33,393 bases of DNA from Pseudomonadota bacterium (lineage in GTDB: Bacteria; Pseudomonadota; Gammaproteobacteria; Xanthomonadales; Xanthomonadaceae): assembly GCA_023388355.1 (NCBI GenBank), contig JAEWGI010000004.1, positions 1-33,393 on the forward strand, written 5' to 3'. The notes beneath the pieces were generated by a model. That model saw only the letters and a list, made by a program, of their open reading frames with translations, had not been told where the DNA came from and ran no database searches. This document shows positions 1-9,671 of the stretch, piece by piece. Each line of letters begins with the position of its first letter. Position 1 is the stretch's first letter. The translations under genes and the position numbers were made by a program.

Positions 1-303
1 CTTCTCGCCCGCCTTCACGCGCTGGAAGTCCAGGTGCATGATCAGCTGCTTGAACGGATGGCGCTGCATGTCACGCAGCAGGACCTGCTGCTGCTTGCCG
101 TCCATGTCGAGGGTCAGGATCGACGAATAGAACCAGCCGTGCTGGCTGGCCAGCCAGACGGCCTCGTGCTCGATCTGCACCGGCTGCGGCTCGGCGCCGC
201 CACCGTAGACGATGGCCGGGATGTAGGCGGCACGACGCAGGCGGCGGCTCGCACCCTTCCCCTCGACGTTGCGGCCTTCGGCCTTGAAGGTATGTTCGGA
301 CAT
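1..303 (-). CDS. rplY: 50S ribosomal protein L25 (CTC family), 3' end cut by window
   Basis: The first 101 codons of ribosomal protein L25, which binds 5S rRNA in the large subunit. The start is the ATG at 301-303, opening MSEHTFKAEGRNVEGKGASR, the usual N-terminus of the family, followed by the RRAAYIPAIVYGG stretch and then QPVQIEHEAVWLA. The reading frame runs off the left edge, so the C-terminal part is not visible and it cannot be told whether this is the short form or the long CTC form with an extra beta-barrel domain. It lies 115 bp downstream of prs on the same strand, the prs-rplY order common in proteobacteria, and is probably co-transcribed with it. The identification is firm; only the length is unknown. 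Confidence 0.95.
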   Translation of the reverse strand, partial: MSEHTFKAEGRNVEGKGASRRLRRAAYIPAIVYGGGAEPQPVQIEHEAVWLASQHGWFYSSILTLDMDGKQQQVLLRDMQRHPFKQLIMHLDFQRVKAGEK

Positions 304-353
304 TTTTCTTGACTCACTTTGCTTGCGATGAAGCCGCCTCGCGGCGGCGATGA

Positions 354-402
354 CACTCACCCGCGACCAGGTGAGTGGGGTGCGATGCCGGCGGGAGCCG
401 GC
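354..402 (-). other. two hairpins between prs and rplY
   Basis: The 115-bp gap between prs and rplY holds an 8-bp perfect inverted repeat (CACTCACC at 354-361, GGTGAGTG at 370-377) and a 6-bp one (GCCGGC at 387-392 and 397-402, GGGA loop). Neither is followed by a T-run on the minus strand, so they do not look like standard intrinsic terminators. They may attenuate or stabilise the prs-rplY transcript. The repeats are seen; the function is a guess. Confidence 0.4.
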
Positions 403-418
403 GCCGCGGGGTTCGAGG

Positions 419-1378
419 TCAGTCGACGTAGAGCGAGCTGACGGATTCGCCGAACGCCACCCGGCGGATGGTTTCGGCCAGCAGCTCGGCAACGCTGAGC
501 TGGCGGATCTTGTTGCAGGCCCTGGCCGCCTCGGACAGGGGGATGGTGTCGGTCACCACCAGTTCGTCCAGCCGCGACTTGGCGATGTTGTCCAGCGCCG
601 CGCCGGACAGCACCGGATGGGTGCAGTAGGCGGCGACCTTGGTCGCGCCACGCTCCTTCAGCGCGCCCGCGGCGGCGCACAGGGTGCCGGCGGTATCGAC
701 GATGTCGTCCACCAGCACGCAGGTCTTGCCTTCCACGTCGCCGATGATGTTCATCACGGTGGCGACGTTGGCCTTGGGCCGGCGCTTGTCGATGATCGCA
801 AGGTCGGCGTCGTCCAGCCGCTTGGCGATCGCGCGGGCGCGGACCACGCCGCCGACGTCTGGCGAGACCACCACCATGTTGTCGGTGCCATGCGCGCGCC
901 AGATGTCGGCCAGCAGCAGCGGCGAAGCGTAGACGTTGTCCACCGGGATGTCGAAGAAGCCCTGGATCTGGTCGGCGTGCAGGTCCACCGTCAGCACCCG
1001 GTCGGTGCCCACCGCGCCGAACATCTTGGCCGCGACCTTGGCCGTGATCGGCACCCGCGAGGAACGCGGGCGGCGGTCCTGGCGGGCATAGCCGAAGTAC
1101 GGCACCACCGCGGTCACGCTGGCCGCCGAGGCGCGCTTGAGCGCGTCCACCAGCACCAGCAGCTCCATGAAGTTTTCGGCGGTCGGGGCGTTGGTCGGCT
1201 GGATGACGAACACTTCCTGCCGGCGCACGTTCTCCTCGATCTCGACCTGCACCTCGCCGTCCGAGAAGCGGCTGACCAGCGCCTTGCCCTGGCGCACGCC
1301 AAGTTCCTTGCACACCGCCGCGGCCAGCGGCCGGTTGGCGTTGCCCGAAAACACCAGCAAGTTGCGTTCGTCTTGCAT
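419..1378 (-). CDS. prs: ribose-phosphate pyrophosphokinase (PRPP synthetase)
   Basis: Makes PRPP from ribose 5-phosphate and ATP in the cytosol, feeding purine, pyrimidine, histidine, tryptophan and NAD synthesis. The protein is 319 aa, the normal bacterial class I length. Visible hallmarks are [16 protein letters not shown], the [13 protein letters not shown]-site stretch, the [11 protein letters not shown] region and the PRPP-binding loop [10 protein letters not shown]. The start chosen is the ATG at 1376-1378 ([12 protein letters not shown]) because a GGAG lies 7 nt upstream and the homologous N-terminus begins about there. An ATG two codons earlier would sit too close to that ribosome site, and longer in-frame extensions lack family character. 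It follows tRNA-Gln by 108 bp and precedes rplY. Confidence 0.97.
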   Translation of the reverse strand: MQDERNLLVFSGNANRPLAAAVCKELGVRQGKALVSRFSDGEVQVEIEENVRRQEVFVIQPTNAPTAENFMELLVLVDALKRASAASVTAVVPYFGYARQDRRPRSSRVPITAKVAAKMFGAVGTDRVLTVDLHADQIQGFFDIPVDNVYASPLLLADIWRAHGTDNMVVVSPDVGGVVRARAIAKRLDDADLAIIDKRRPKANVATVMNIIGDVEGKTCVLVDDIVDTAGTLCAAAGALKERGATKVAAYCTHPVLSGAALDNIAKSRLDELVVTDTIPLSEAARACNKIRQLSVAELLAETIRRVAFGESVSSLYVD

Positions 1379-1486
1379 CGCCATTCTCCGCTGCGCTCTG
1401 ACCGTTGCGGTGGAAGTCCCGTCCGCGGTCAAGCCATGCGGGCGGAGGAAGGATTGCCGTCGTGCCTGCGATGGAGCCGCTGGAAA

Positions 1487-1562
1487 TGGCAGGGGCGGAA
1501 GGATTCGAACCTACGAATGCCGGGATCAAAACCCGGTGCCTTAACCACTTGGCGACGCCCCT
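1487..1562 (-). tRNA. tRNA-Gln (anticodon UUG)
   Basis: A 76-nt gene on the minus strand with an encoded CCA end (1487-1489). The acceptor arms AGGGGCG/CGCCCCT pair fully, with A1-U72 and discriminator G73. The D stem GCC/GGC and the anticodon stem CCGGG/CCCGG are perfect. The loop TTTTGAT places the anticodon TTG at 1527-1529, so it reads CAA and, by wobble, CAG. The T arm is GTAGG-TTCGAAT-CCTTC, which has a U50-U64 mismatch at its second pair. A weak first acceptor pair is usual for glutamine tRNAs recognised by GlnRS; glnS itself is at 30960. The 5' part of this gene encodes the last codons and stop of ispE (overlap 1541-1562). Confidence 0.97.
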
Positions 1563-2449
1563 GCATGGAACCGCTCCACCGCATCCAGCAGTGGCGACCT
1601 CCCGGTGGCCTGCGCCAGCCAGGCGGTCATTCCCGCAGGAAGCCCGCCCGCCTGGAGCGCGGCCCGCGCCGCTTCGGCGTCTTCGCGGGTGGCGAATTCG
1701 ACGAAGCAGCCGCTGCCCGAACCCGTCAAGCGTGGCCGGCCGTACGGCGCCAGCGCGTCGAACAAGGCCTGGACGGCAGGTTCGCGGCGGCGCAGCAACG
1801 GCTCGAACGCGTTGTCGAGCACGGTTCCCGAAAGGAAGTCGGATATTGTCGCGGGCGCGGCATTGCGCGTCAAATCAGGGGTTTGGAACAGCGCGGCGGT
1901 GGCGGCGTGGACCGCGGGGCTGGCCAGCAGGTACCAGGCCGGCGGCAACGCGATCGGGGTGAGCACCTCGCCCACCCCTTCGGCCCAGGCATCGCGGCCA
2001 AGCACGAACACCGGCACGTCGGCGCCCAGCTGCACGGCCAGCGCGACCAGCGTCTCACGCGACAGACCCAGGCCCCAGAGCGCATCCAGCCCCACCAGCA
2101 CGGTGGCCGCATCCGAGGAACCGCCGCCGAAGCCACCCCCGACCGGAATGCGCTTTTCGACGCCGATATCCGCGCCTTGCGCGACGTTTGCTTCTTTTTT
2201 CAGGAGTTTCGCCGCCCGTACCAGGAGATCGTCGGCTTCCGCGACACCCGGGGCGCCCTCACCGCATCGCTCGATGACGCCATCCGCGCGCGGGCGCAGG
2301 TACACGCTGTCGCCCCACTCCAGCAGCCGGAACACCGTCTGCAGGGCGTGATAGCCGTCCTCGCGGCGGCCGGTGATGCGCAGGAACAGGTTGAGTTTGG
2401 CCGGCGCCGGCCAGCGGCTCCAGCCATCCTGCGCGGGGAATCGCGTCAC
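1541..2449 (-). CDS. ispE: 4-diphosphocytidyl-2-C-methyl-D-erythritol kinase
   Basis: ATP-dependent kinase of the MEP (non-mevalonate) isoprenoid pathway, phosphorylating CDP-methylerythritol. The 302-aa GHMP-family protein has the N-terminal PAKLNLFL motif (15-22), the phosphate-binding loop [14 protein letters not shown] (102-115), GADVPVF with Asp144 of the active site, and the C-terminal LTGSGSGCF motif. The start is GTG at 2447-2449, overlapping the lolB stop by 4 bases (GTGA), so the two are probably translationally coupled. Oddly, the stop TAA (1541-1543) and the six preceding full codons lie inside the tRNA-Gln gene: the stop falls in the D-loop. The C-terminal tail after VERFH is therefore dictated by tRNA sequence. 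The function call is secure. Confidence 0.96.
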   Translation of the reverse strand: MTRFPAQDGWSRWPAPAKLNLFLRITGRREDGYHALQTVFRLLEWGDSVYLRPRADGVIERCGEGAPGVAEADDLLVRAAKLLKKEANVAQGADIGVEKRIPVGGGFGGGSSDAATVLVGLDALWGLGLSRETLVALAVQLGADVPVFVLGRDAWAEGVGEVLTPIALPPAWYLLASPAVHAATAALFQTPDLTRNAAPATISDFLSGTVLDNAFEPLLRRREPAVQALFDALAPYGRPRLTGSGSGCFVEFATREDAEAARAALQAGGLPAGMTAWLAQATGRSPLLDAVERFHAGASPSG

Positions 2450-3081
2450 TGCGCGCCCCAGCGATCCACCACCAGCCGCACCCGGTCGTCGCCGCGCTGC
2501 GCATCAACCCGGGTCGGCACGGCGTGGCCCCCATGTTCGCCCCAGCCGTCGTACGCGATCCGCCAGCCGCCTTGCTCGATCCGCAGCGGCCTGCCATCCG
2601 CGCCGTACACGATCTCCGCCGGCCCGAACGCCGCCCCGGCGCGGGCACCGCGCAGCCAGCAGCCCAGCGCCTCGACCGGGATCTGCCAGCCGGTCACCTG
2701 GTGCAGCAGCGCGCCGGCGTCCGGGCCCGCCAGCGGGCCGTTCGGCACGCCTTCGAGAACGGCGCCGGCGCGGGACAGCCGCAAGGTCCAGCTCTGGCGG
2801 GTGACCGGCGCCGACAGGGTGACCGTGGCCGTGCCACCGCCCTGGATCCAGTCGATGCGGCCGCTGCCGCCCTCATTGCCGTTGGACAGCGCCACCCGCC
2901 CGCCCATTTCCCAGGACGGCGCGCCGCAGGCGCCGGTCGCGAGGCCCAGCGCGGCCTCGCGCTGGCGCTGCGCGGCCTCGAACGCCGCGATGTCGCCCGG
3001 CGCGGCGGGCGGGACGGCGGTGGGCACGCTGGCGCAGCCGGCCAGCAGCAGCACCGCGAGCGTTGACCATTGGCGGCTCAT
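2446..3081 (-). CDS. lolB: outer-membrane lipoprotein receptor LolB
   Basis: LolB receives lipoproteins from periplasmic LolA and inserts them into the inner leaflet of the outer membrane. The 211-aa product starts [16 protein letters not shown]: a lipoprotein signal with lipobox LAGC, so the mature protein is anchored by Cys16. The body is a LolA/LolB-type beta fold with the family stretches [43 protein letters not shown] and the terminal RLVVDRW. Length matches the E. coli protein (about 207 aa). The start overlaps the upstream TPR stop (ATGA, 3078-3081) and the stop overlaps the ispE start. Placement before ispE is the standard order in gammaproteobacteria. Confidence 0.93.
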   Translation of the reverse strand: MSRQWSTLAVLLLAGCASVPTAVPPAAPGDIAAFEAAQRQREAALGLATGACGAPSWEMGGRVALSNGNEGGSGRIDWIQGGGTATVTLSAPVTRQSWTLRLSRAGAVLEGVPNGPLAGPDAGALLHQVTGWQIPVEALGCWLRGARAGAAFGPAEIVYGADGRPLRIEQGGWRIAYDGWGEHGGHAVPTRVDAQRGDDRVRLVVDRWGAQ

Positions 3082-4748
3082 GCGCCGACTTCCTGCAGCG
3101 CGCGCTGCAACGAGCGATTGTCCGGATCCAACCTGCGTGCCTCCTCGAAATAGCGGCGGGCCTCGTCCTTCCTGCCCAGCACCCACAACACCTGGCCGAG
3201 GTGGCTGGCGATGTCGGCGTCCTTCTGCAGCGCGTAGGCGTGCCGCAGGTGTTCCAGCGCCTCGCGCGGCTTGCCGAGGCGGAACAGCACCCAGCCGTAG
3301 CTGTCGATGATCGCGGCATTGCCCGGTTCGGCGACCCGCGCGCGGTCGATCAGCTCCAGCGCCTCGCGGAAACGGGTGGTGCGGTCGGCCAGCGTGTAGC
3401 CCAGCGCGTTGAGGGTGTGGACGTGGTCGGGCGCGCTCAGCAGGATGCGCCGGAAATCGGCCTCGGCCTTGGCGATCTGGTCCTGTCGCTCCCACATCAG
3501 GGCGCGCGAATAGAGCAGCGCCTGGTCATCGGCGAAGGCGGCCAGGCCGCGCGCGTACGCATCGGCCTCGCCGCCGGCGTCCTTGTCCTTGGCACGCAGC
3601 TCGGCCTCGAGCAGGTAGCCGTCGCGACGGGTCTCCTCCTGCAGGGTGGCATCGGCCTGTAGTGCCCTAATGGCCTCGTAGGCCTGCGGCAGCCGCCCCA
3701 TCGCGTGCAGCACGCTGGCCGCGCGCAGGCGGGCGACACCCTGCTCGCCGCTGCCGCCGGGGATGTTGCCGTACCAGCCCAGCGCCTCGTCGTGGCGCTC
3801 CAGCAGTTCGGCCACCTGCCCCAGCAGCAGCCGCCGGCGCGGGTTCGGCCGGGTGGCGTCGCGCTTGAGGTCGGCGTACAGGCGCTCCAGGCCCGCGCGG
3901 TCGCCGGCCTTGTCGAACAGCAGCGCGCGCTGGGCATGGCTGGCATCGTCCTGCTCGCCCCAGCCCAGCACCTCGGCGGCCTTGGCGAAGTCGCCCAGCG
4001 CGTCGTACTCGCCGGCCAGGGTCCAGCGCATCTGCGCGGAGTCGCGTGCGACGGCGTCCAGCCCCGCCAGCTGGCGGCGCGCCTCGTCCAACTTTCCTTC
4101 CTCGCGCAGCAGCTGTGCGCGCAGCAGGCCCACCCGTGGCTCGTCCGGGAAGCGCGAGACGATCCGCGCGACGATCCGCTCCACCAGCTGCGGCTGGTCC
4201 AGGCGCTGCGCCAGGCCGCCGATGCCCAGCCACGGCGCCAACTGGTCCGGCAGCAGGTCGCGGCGGACGATGTCCTCGACCATCGCCACCACCAGCTTCT
4301 GCTGGCTGCCGACCGCGCCCATCAGGGCGGCGATCGCCCGCGGCCAGCCCTCCGGCTCGGCCAGCAGGGCCGCCAGTTCGCGCCGCGCCAGCCGCCGGTT
4401 GCCGTCACGCAGGGCCAGGCTGGCGGCGACCATGCGCTGGGCGCTGCCGCCGTCGGGCGCCATCCGCCGCCAGGCGGCATAGGCATCGCGGGCCAGCGCA
4501 TCGTCGTCGGCCAGCAGTGCAATCCGCGTGGCGCGCTCGGCCAGCACCGGGTCATTGGCCGCCCTGGCGGCCTGCAGGTAACGGCGCGCGGCCTCCGGCA
4601 GCTGCCCGGCCTGCAGCGCGAATTCGCCGGCAAGGCTGGCCTCCAGCGGGTCGACCGGCGCCGGCGGGGCGGCGGCGCTGGCCATGGGCGCCACCGCCAG
4701 CAACGCCGGCAGGAACAGTCGCGCGACGCTGCGCTGGAGGCTGGGCAT
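3078..4748 (-). CDS. exported TPR (tetratricopeptide) protein
   Basis: A 556-aa protein with an N-terminal signal (hydrophobic [15 protein letters not shown], cleavage near residue 25) and then almost continuous TPR-like helical pairs. The clearest repeats are in the C-terminal third: [43 protein letters not shown] and [22 protein letters not shown]. No enzymatic motif is seen, so it is probably a periplasmic scaffold or partner-binding protein. It heads the TPR-lolB-ispE unit, overlapping lolB by 4 bases; the same gene order is common in gammaproteobacteria. Co-transcription with lolB hints at an envelope role, but that is inference. The start ATG at 4746-4748 is followed directly by a credible signal peptide. 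Confidence 0.88.
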   Translation of the reverse strand: MPSLQRSVARLFLPALLAVAPMASAAAPPAPVDPLEASLAGEFALQAGQLPEAARRYLQAARAANDPVLAERATRIALLADDDALARDAYAAWRRMAPDGGSAQRMVAASLALRDGNRRLARRELAALLAEPEGWPRAIAALMGAVGSQQKLVVAMVEDIVRRDLLPDQLAPWLGIGGLAQRLDQPQLVERIVARIVSRFPDEPRVGLLRAQLLREEGKLDEARRQLAGLDAVARDSAQMRWTLAGEYDALGDFAKAAEVLGWGEQDDASHAQRALLFDKAGDRAGLERLYADLKRDATRPNPRRRLLLGQVAELLERHDEALGWYGNIPGGSGEQGVARLRAASVLHAMGRLPQAYEAIRALQADATLQEETRRDGYLLEAELRAKDKDAGGEADAYARGLAAFADDQALLYSRALMWERQDQIAKAEADFRRILLSAPDHVHTLNALGYTLADRTTRFREALELIDRARVAEPGNAAIIDSYGWVLFRLGKPREALEHLRHAYALQKDADIASHLGQVLWVLGRKDEARRYFEEARRLDPDNRSLQRALQEVGA

Positions 4749-4818
4749 GGACGGGGCCGTTACACTATGCGGTCAGGCCTGCAGCTTATCGCAGGCGACT
4801 GAACGAACCGGATCACGC
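4749..4818. promoter_or_regulatory. divergent promoter region, TPR operon / hemA
   Basis: A 70-bp gap between divergent starts. The only AT-rich patch is GTTACACTATG near 4759-4769. It gives a -10-like TACACT at 4761-4766 on the plus strand (toward hemA, 53 nt before the ATG) and TAGTGT at 4762-4767 on the minus strand (14 nt before the TPR gene ATG). No good -35 hexamer is seen for either. The assignment rests on hexamer likeness and position only. Confidence 0.4.
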
Positions 4819-6062
4819 ATGGCCCTGCACGTCCTCGGCATCAACCACCAGACCGCGCCGGTTTCACTGCGCGAGACGGTGGCGTTCGGCCCGGATGCGC
4901 TGCCAAGGGCGCTGGAGTCCCTGCGCGCGCAGGCCGGGGTGCAGGAAGCGGTGCTGCTGTCGACCTGCAACCGCACCGAACTGTATGCCCGCAGCGACAA
5001 CGGGCCGGATGCGCTGGCCAACTGGCTGGCCGGCCAGCAACGCGCCGGCGACGACCTGCACGCCTACCTGTACCGCCACGACGAGGCCAATGCCGTGCGC
5101 CACCTGTTCCGGGTAGCCACCGGGCTGGATTCGCTGGTGCTCGGCGAACCGCAGATCCTGGGCCAGGTGAAGCAGGCCTGGACCCATGCGCGTGACGCCG
5201 GGAGCCTGGGCGGTCCGCTGGACCGCGCCTTCCAGCAGGCCTTCGCCACCGCCAAGCGCGCCCGCACCGAGACCCCGATCGGGCGCAACCCGGTCAGCGT
5301 GGCCTCCACCGCGGTGCGGCTGGCGCAGGAATCCTTTGCCCGGCTGGAGGACTCCGACGTCCTGCTGATCGGCGCCGGCGAGACCATCGAGCTGGCCGCC
5401 CGCCACCTGGCCGCCGGCAAGGTGCGGCGCCTGCTGGTCGCCAACCGCACGCTGGCCCATGCGCAGGATCTCGCCAGCCGCCACGGCGGCTTCGCGCTGC
5501 CGCTGGAGGAACTGGACCGCCACCTCGCCGAGGCCGACATCGTGATCTCGGCGACTGCTGCGCGGGCGCCGATCCTGCATCGCGCGCAGGTCGAGCAGGC
5601 CCTGCGGCAGCGCCGGCACCGGCCGATGCTGCTGCTGGACCTGGCGGTCCCACGCGATATCGCCCACGACGTTTCCGGCCTGCGCGACGTGTTCCTGTAC
5701 ACGGTCGACGACCTCGAGCGGGCGATCGAGGACAACCGCGCGGCCCGCCGCGACGCCGCCGAGCAGGCCGAGGCCATCATCGAGGTGCACGCCTCCCGCT
5801 TCCTCGCCGCGCTCGGGCAGGCCGACGCCAGCGCCCCGCTGCGGCGGCTGCGCGAGCACGGCCAGGCGGTGCAGGCGCAGGCGTTGGCCAAGGCGCGCGC
5901 GCAACTGGCGGCCGGCCGCGACCCGGCGGAGGTGCTCGACCTGCTGGCGCACACCCTGACCAACAAGCTGCTGCACGCCCCCAGCACGGCCCTGCGCCAG
6001 GACGCCGCGCTGGGCGAGGCGGTGGCCCGGCTGTTCGCGCCCGACAAGGACGACGGCGCGGC

Positions 6063-6066
<4 letters not shown>
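4819..6066 (+). CDS. hemA: glutamyl-tRNA reductase
   Basis: Reduces Glu-tRNA(Glu) with NADPH to glutamate 1-semialdehyde, the first committed step of C5-pathway haem synthesis. The 415-aa protein has the catalytic Cys50 in [10 protein letters not shown], the [20 protein letters not shown] block (94-113), the NADPH-binding LLIGAGE loop (182-188) and a C-terminal helical dimerisation region ending in TNKLLHAPS. The start ATG at 4819 gives [15 protein letters not shown], the standard N-terminus. Its stop overlaps the prfA start (ATGA, 6063-6066), the usual hemA-prfA coupling. The gene encoding PrmC, which often follows prfA, is instead at 25391. Confidence 0.98.
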
Positions 6067-7151
<1,085 letters not shown>

Positions 7152-7182
7152 GCCCCCGATGCCCCGGCCGCCCTGCCTGGAG

Positions 7183-7188
7183 TAGGCT
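7183..7188 (+). promoter_or_regulatory. candidate -10 element of moaB
   Basis: TAGGCT ends 6 nt before the moaB ATG at 7195. If used, transcription would start at or next to the start codon, giving a leaderless mRNA. A GGAG at 7179-7182 is 12 nt from the ATG, long for a ribosome site. Judged on sequence likeness and position only. Confidence 0.35.
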
Positions 7189-7194
7189 AGGCCG

Positions 7195-7713
7195 ATGAGC
7201 GCATCGACCGATTTCCGTCCCCTCTCGCTGTGCGTGCTCACCGTCTCCGACACGCGCGGCCTCGACGAGGACAGCTCCGGCGACTACCTGTGCCAGTCGC
7301 TGCGGGAGGCGGGCCACCGCCTGCACGCGCGGGCGCTGCTCCCCGACGACAAGTACAAGCTGCGCGCGCAGGTCTCGGCATGGATCGCCGATGCCGAAGT
7401 GGACGGCGTGCTGGTCACCGGCGGCACCGGTTTCACCGGCCGCGACTCGACGCCGGAAGCGCTGCTGCCGCTGCTCGACAAGCGCATGGATGGCTTCGGC
7501 GAGCTGTTCCGCGCGCTGAGCTACGCCGACATCGGCACCAGCACCCTGCAGTCGCGCGCGTTCGCCGGGCTGGCCAATGCCACCTTCGTGTTCGCCCTGC
7601 CCGGCTCGACCTCCGCCTGCCGCACTGGTTGGGAGCAGATCATCCGCGCCCAGCTGGACGCCCGCACGCGCCCCTGCAACCTCGCCAACCTGAAGCCGCG
7701 CCTGCGGGAGTGA
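7195..7713 (+). CDS. moaB: molybdenum cofactor biosynthesis protein B
   Basis: A 172-aa MoaB/MogA-type protein; the family adenylylates molybdopterin before molybdenum insertion. The nucleotide and molybdopterin-binding motif GGTGFTGRDSTPEA (76-89) is intact, as are the N-terminal LCVLTVSDTR strand and the FALPGSTSACRTGWE stretch near the C-terminus. The distal LDARTRPCNLANLKPRL tail resembles E. coli MoaB. The remaining moa and moe genes are not in the window, so it stands apart from its pathway. The XRE-like gene follows after 2 bases (stop 7713, start 7716), so moaB, this regulator and ppk2 are probably one transcript. Confidence 0.93.
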   Translation: MSASTDFRPLSLCVLTVSDTRGLDEDSSGDYLCQSLREAGHRLHARALLPDDKYKLRAQVSAWIADAEVDGVLVTGGTGFTGRDSTPEALLPLLDKRMDGFGELFRALSYADIGTSTLQSRAFAGLANATFVFALPGSTSACRTGWEQIIRAQLDARTRPCNLANLKPRLRE

Positions 7714-7715
7714 CG

Positions 7716-8054
7716 ATGGCCATCGACGCCACCCTGCGACTGCTCAGCAAGGCCAGCGGGCTGACCGTCGCCGAGATCGCGACCGCGATCCCGCGCGCAG
7801 GCATCGGCACCGTCAATGCATGGCTCAAGGGCGAGAAGATCCCCGGTCGCGACCACATCGACGCACTGGCGCGCACCTTCGGCGTGCCAGCCGGCGCGCT
7901 GCTGTCGGAACTGGCCAGCACCCTGGATCCCGCGCGCACCAAGGGTGAGCACGAACTGCTGGAGCTCTACCGCAGCCTGGCGCCGCGCCAGCAGGGCGCA
8001 TTGCTGGAAGTGGCCCGTTGCATGAGGCCGCGCACGCGGGCCGCGCACAAGTGA
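7716..8054 (+). CDS. small XRE-like helix-turn-helix protein
   Basis: A 112-aa protein whose first 70 residues resemble a Cro/C1-type HTH: LLSKASGLTVAEIATAIP, then GTVNAWLKGEKIP as the recognition helix, then IDALARTFGVPAGALL. The C-terminal 40 residues (ELLELYRSLAPRQQGALLEVA) look like the helical tail of small XRE regulators. Probably a DNA-binding regulator; its target is unknown. It follows moaB by 2 bp and overlaps the ppk2 start (GTGA, 8051-8054), so it may be produced together with, and possibly regulate, PPK2. That link is inference from position. The start ATG at 7716 is the first possible in this spacing. Confidence 0.8.
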   Translation: MAIDATLRLLSKASGLTVAEIATAIPRAGIGTVNAWLKGEKIPGRDHIDALARTFGVPAGALLSELASTLDPARTKGEHELLELYRSLAPRQQGALLEVARCMRPRTRAAHK

Positions 8055-8827
8055 GCACGCTCAAGCGCAAGGAGTACGAGGCGCTGCTGGAGCCGTTGCA
8101 GGTGGAACTGACGCATGCCGCGCGCTGGCTGCAGCACGCCGGCAAGCGCCTGCTGGTGCTGTTCGAGGGTCGCGACACCGCCGGCAAGGGTGGCGCGATC
8201 GATGCCATCCGCGAGCACCTCAACCCGCGCCAGTGCCGGGTAGTGGCGCTGCCCAAGCCCAGCGAACGCGAAGGCAGCCAGTGGTACTTCCAGCGCTACG
8301 TGCCGCACCTGCCGGCGGCCGGCGAAGTCGTGCTGTTCGACCGCAGCTGGTACAACCGCGCCGGGGTCGAGAAGGTGATGGGCTTTGCCAGCGAAGCGCA
8401 GGTGGCCGCGTTCCTGCACGATGCGCCGCTGTTCGAGAAGATGCTGGTCGAGGACGGCATCCTGCTGTTCAAGTACTGGCTGGCCTGCGACCAAGAGCAG
8501 CAGGAGGCGCGCTTCGCCGAGCGCCTTGTCGATCCACTCAAGCGCTGGAAACTCTCCCCGATCGACGCCGCGGCGCGCCAGCACTACGTGGCCTATACCG
8601 AGGCCCGCGAAGCCATGCTGGCCGCCACCCACACCGCGCACGCGCCATGGACGCTGGTCGATTTCAACGACCAGCGCATCGGCCGCCTGACCCTGATCCA
8701 GGACCTGTTGCGGCGGCTGCCCGATACCCAGGTGGAGATGGCGTTGCCCGATTTCCCGCCGCTGCAGGGCCCGCCGGCGCGCGAGCGCTACGGCGTGCTG
8801 GCGCCGCTGCCGCCGTTCACGGCCTGA
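8051..8827 (+). CDS. ppk2: polyphosphate kinase 2 (PPK2 family)
   Basis: Transfers phosphate between polyphosphate and nucleoside diphosphates or monophosphates. The 258-aa protein has a Walker A-like loop GRDTAGKGG (40-48), the Walker B/catalytic FDRSWYNRAGVEKVMGF block (96-112) and the lid region starting LLFKYWL (138-144). One-domain length and these motifs fit PPK2; the NDP- or NMP-preferring subclass cannot be settled by eye. I chose GTG at 8051, which overlaps the preceding stop in GTGA. An in-frame TTG at 8018 would add 11 residues lying inside the upstream gene, which is less likely. Convergent with acyP, 16 bp between stops. Confidence 0.93.
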   Translation: MSTLKRKEYEALLEPLQVELTHAARWLQHAGKRLLVLFEGRDTAGKGGAIDAIREHLNPRQCRVVALPKPSEREGSQWYFQRYVPHLPAAGEVVLFDRSWYNRAGVEKVMGFASEAQVAAFLHDAPLFEKMLVEDGILLFKYWLACDQEQQEARFAERLVDPLKRWKLSPIDAAARQHYVAYTEAREAMLAATHTAHAPWTLVDFNDQRIGRLTLIQDLLRRLPDTQVEMALPDFPPLQGPPARERYGVLAPLPPFTA

Positions 8828-8843
8828 TCCACGCGCGACCCGC

Positions 8844-9116
8844 TCACAGCGTCCGGAAGCCGGGCCCCGGCGGCTGCCCGCCGTCGTTGGCCTGCCGCTG
8901 CACGCTGTCCACCCGCGCACGTGGCGGCCCGTGTTGCAGCCAGCGCTCCAGCGTTGCCAGCGCCGCGGCATCGCCGCTCGCCAGCACTTCGACGCTGCCG
9001 TCGTCCAGGTTGCGCGCATGCCCGGCCAGCCCCAGCGCCAGTGCCTGCTCGCGGGTGGCGGCGCGGAACCACACGCCCTGCACCCGGCCCCGCACGATCC
9101 AGCGCGCGCCTGCCAC
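8844..9116 (-). CDS. acyP: acylphosphatase
   Basis: A 90-aa enzyme that hydrolyses acyl phosphates such as carbamoyl phosphate and 1,3-bisphosphoglycerate. The family signature [16 protein letters not shown] (10-25) carries the phosphate-binding Arg18, and the second motif [10 protein letters not shown] (35-44) carries catalytic Asn36. The usual aromatic before the second motif (GWVRN or GYAKN) is GHARN here, a mild departure. The start is GTG at 9114-9116, directly abutting the TGA of the thioredoxin-like gene (no spacer), so translation is probably coupled. It is the last gene of the YihY, TlpA, acyP string. Confidence 0.95.
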   Translation of the reverse strand: MAGARWIVRGRVQGVWFRAATREQALALGLAGHARNLDDGSVEVLASGDAAALATLERWLQHGPPRARVDSVQRQANDGGQPPGPGFRTL

Positions 9117-9671
9117 TCAGCCCTGCTTCGGCCCGCCGGCCTCGGCGATGCCTTCCTCCAGCATCCGCGCGCTGACCGGGCCGGTGTACTTGCGCGCGAT
9201 GCGCCCGTCCGGCGCGATCAGGTAGGTCAGCGGCAGCCCCCGCGGCGTGTCGAAATCAGCCGGCGGGTTGTACACGTCGACCAGCGCCACCGGATACACC
9301 ACCGGATGCTGCTCGAGGAAGGCGCGCATCGCCTCGGGCGTATTGTCCTCGTAGGCAAGGCCAATCACGGACACGTGCTCGCGCATCGCATCCAGCGCCG
9401 ACAATTCGGGCATCTCCTTCAGGCAAGGACTGCACCAGGTCGCCCAGTAGTTGACGACCACCCATTGGCCGCGGTGCGCGGCCAGGTCAAAGGTGGCGCC
9501 GTCCAGCGTCTCCACCTTCAACGCCGGGTAGGTAGCCGGCTTCGCTGCAGCCGGCGCGGCCGCGACCGGTGGTGCGGCGGGCGTCGCGGCCGGGGGCGGC
9601 GCCTCGCGCTTGCAGGCGGCCAGCGCCAGGACCGCGGCCAGGGCGATGGCGGGGACCGAAGTTCGGTTCAC
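9117..9671 (-). CDS. TlpA-like thioredoxin-fold lipoprotein
   Basis: A 184-aa envelope redox protein. The GTG start at 9669-9671 gives a lipoprotein signal ending LALAAC, with Cys20 as lipidation site, then a 25-residue Ala/Pro-rich linker. The thioredoxin domain has the active site WATWCSPCLKEMPEL with Cys80 and Cys83, and the conserved cis-Pro segment GLPLTYLIAPDGRI. The WCxPC form is typical of TlpA/ResA reductases that keep periplasmic or cytochrome-maturation thiols reduced. No ccm genes are nearby, so the partner is unknown. It overlaps the YihY stop (GTGA, 9668-9671) and abuts acyP, so the three genes are probably one operon. Confidence 0.9.
   Translation of the reverse strand: MNRTSVPAIALAAVLALAACKREAPPPAATPAAPPVAAAPAAAKPATYPALKVETLDGATFDLAAHRGQWVVVNYWATWCSPCLKEMPELSALDAMREHVSVIGLAYEDNTPEAMRAFLEQHPVVYPVALVDVYNPPADFDTPRGLPLTYLIAPDGRIARKYTGPVSARMLEEGIAEAGGPKQG

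Noticed and set aside
350..3310. A 986-codon open frame on the plus strand
   Set aside because: It runs antisense through prs, tRNA-Gln, ispE and lolB. High GC leaves antisense frames open; the composition is Arg/Gly/His-rich without any domain.
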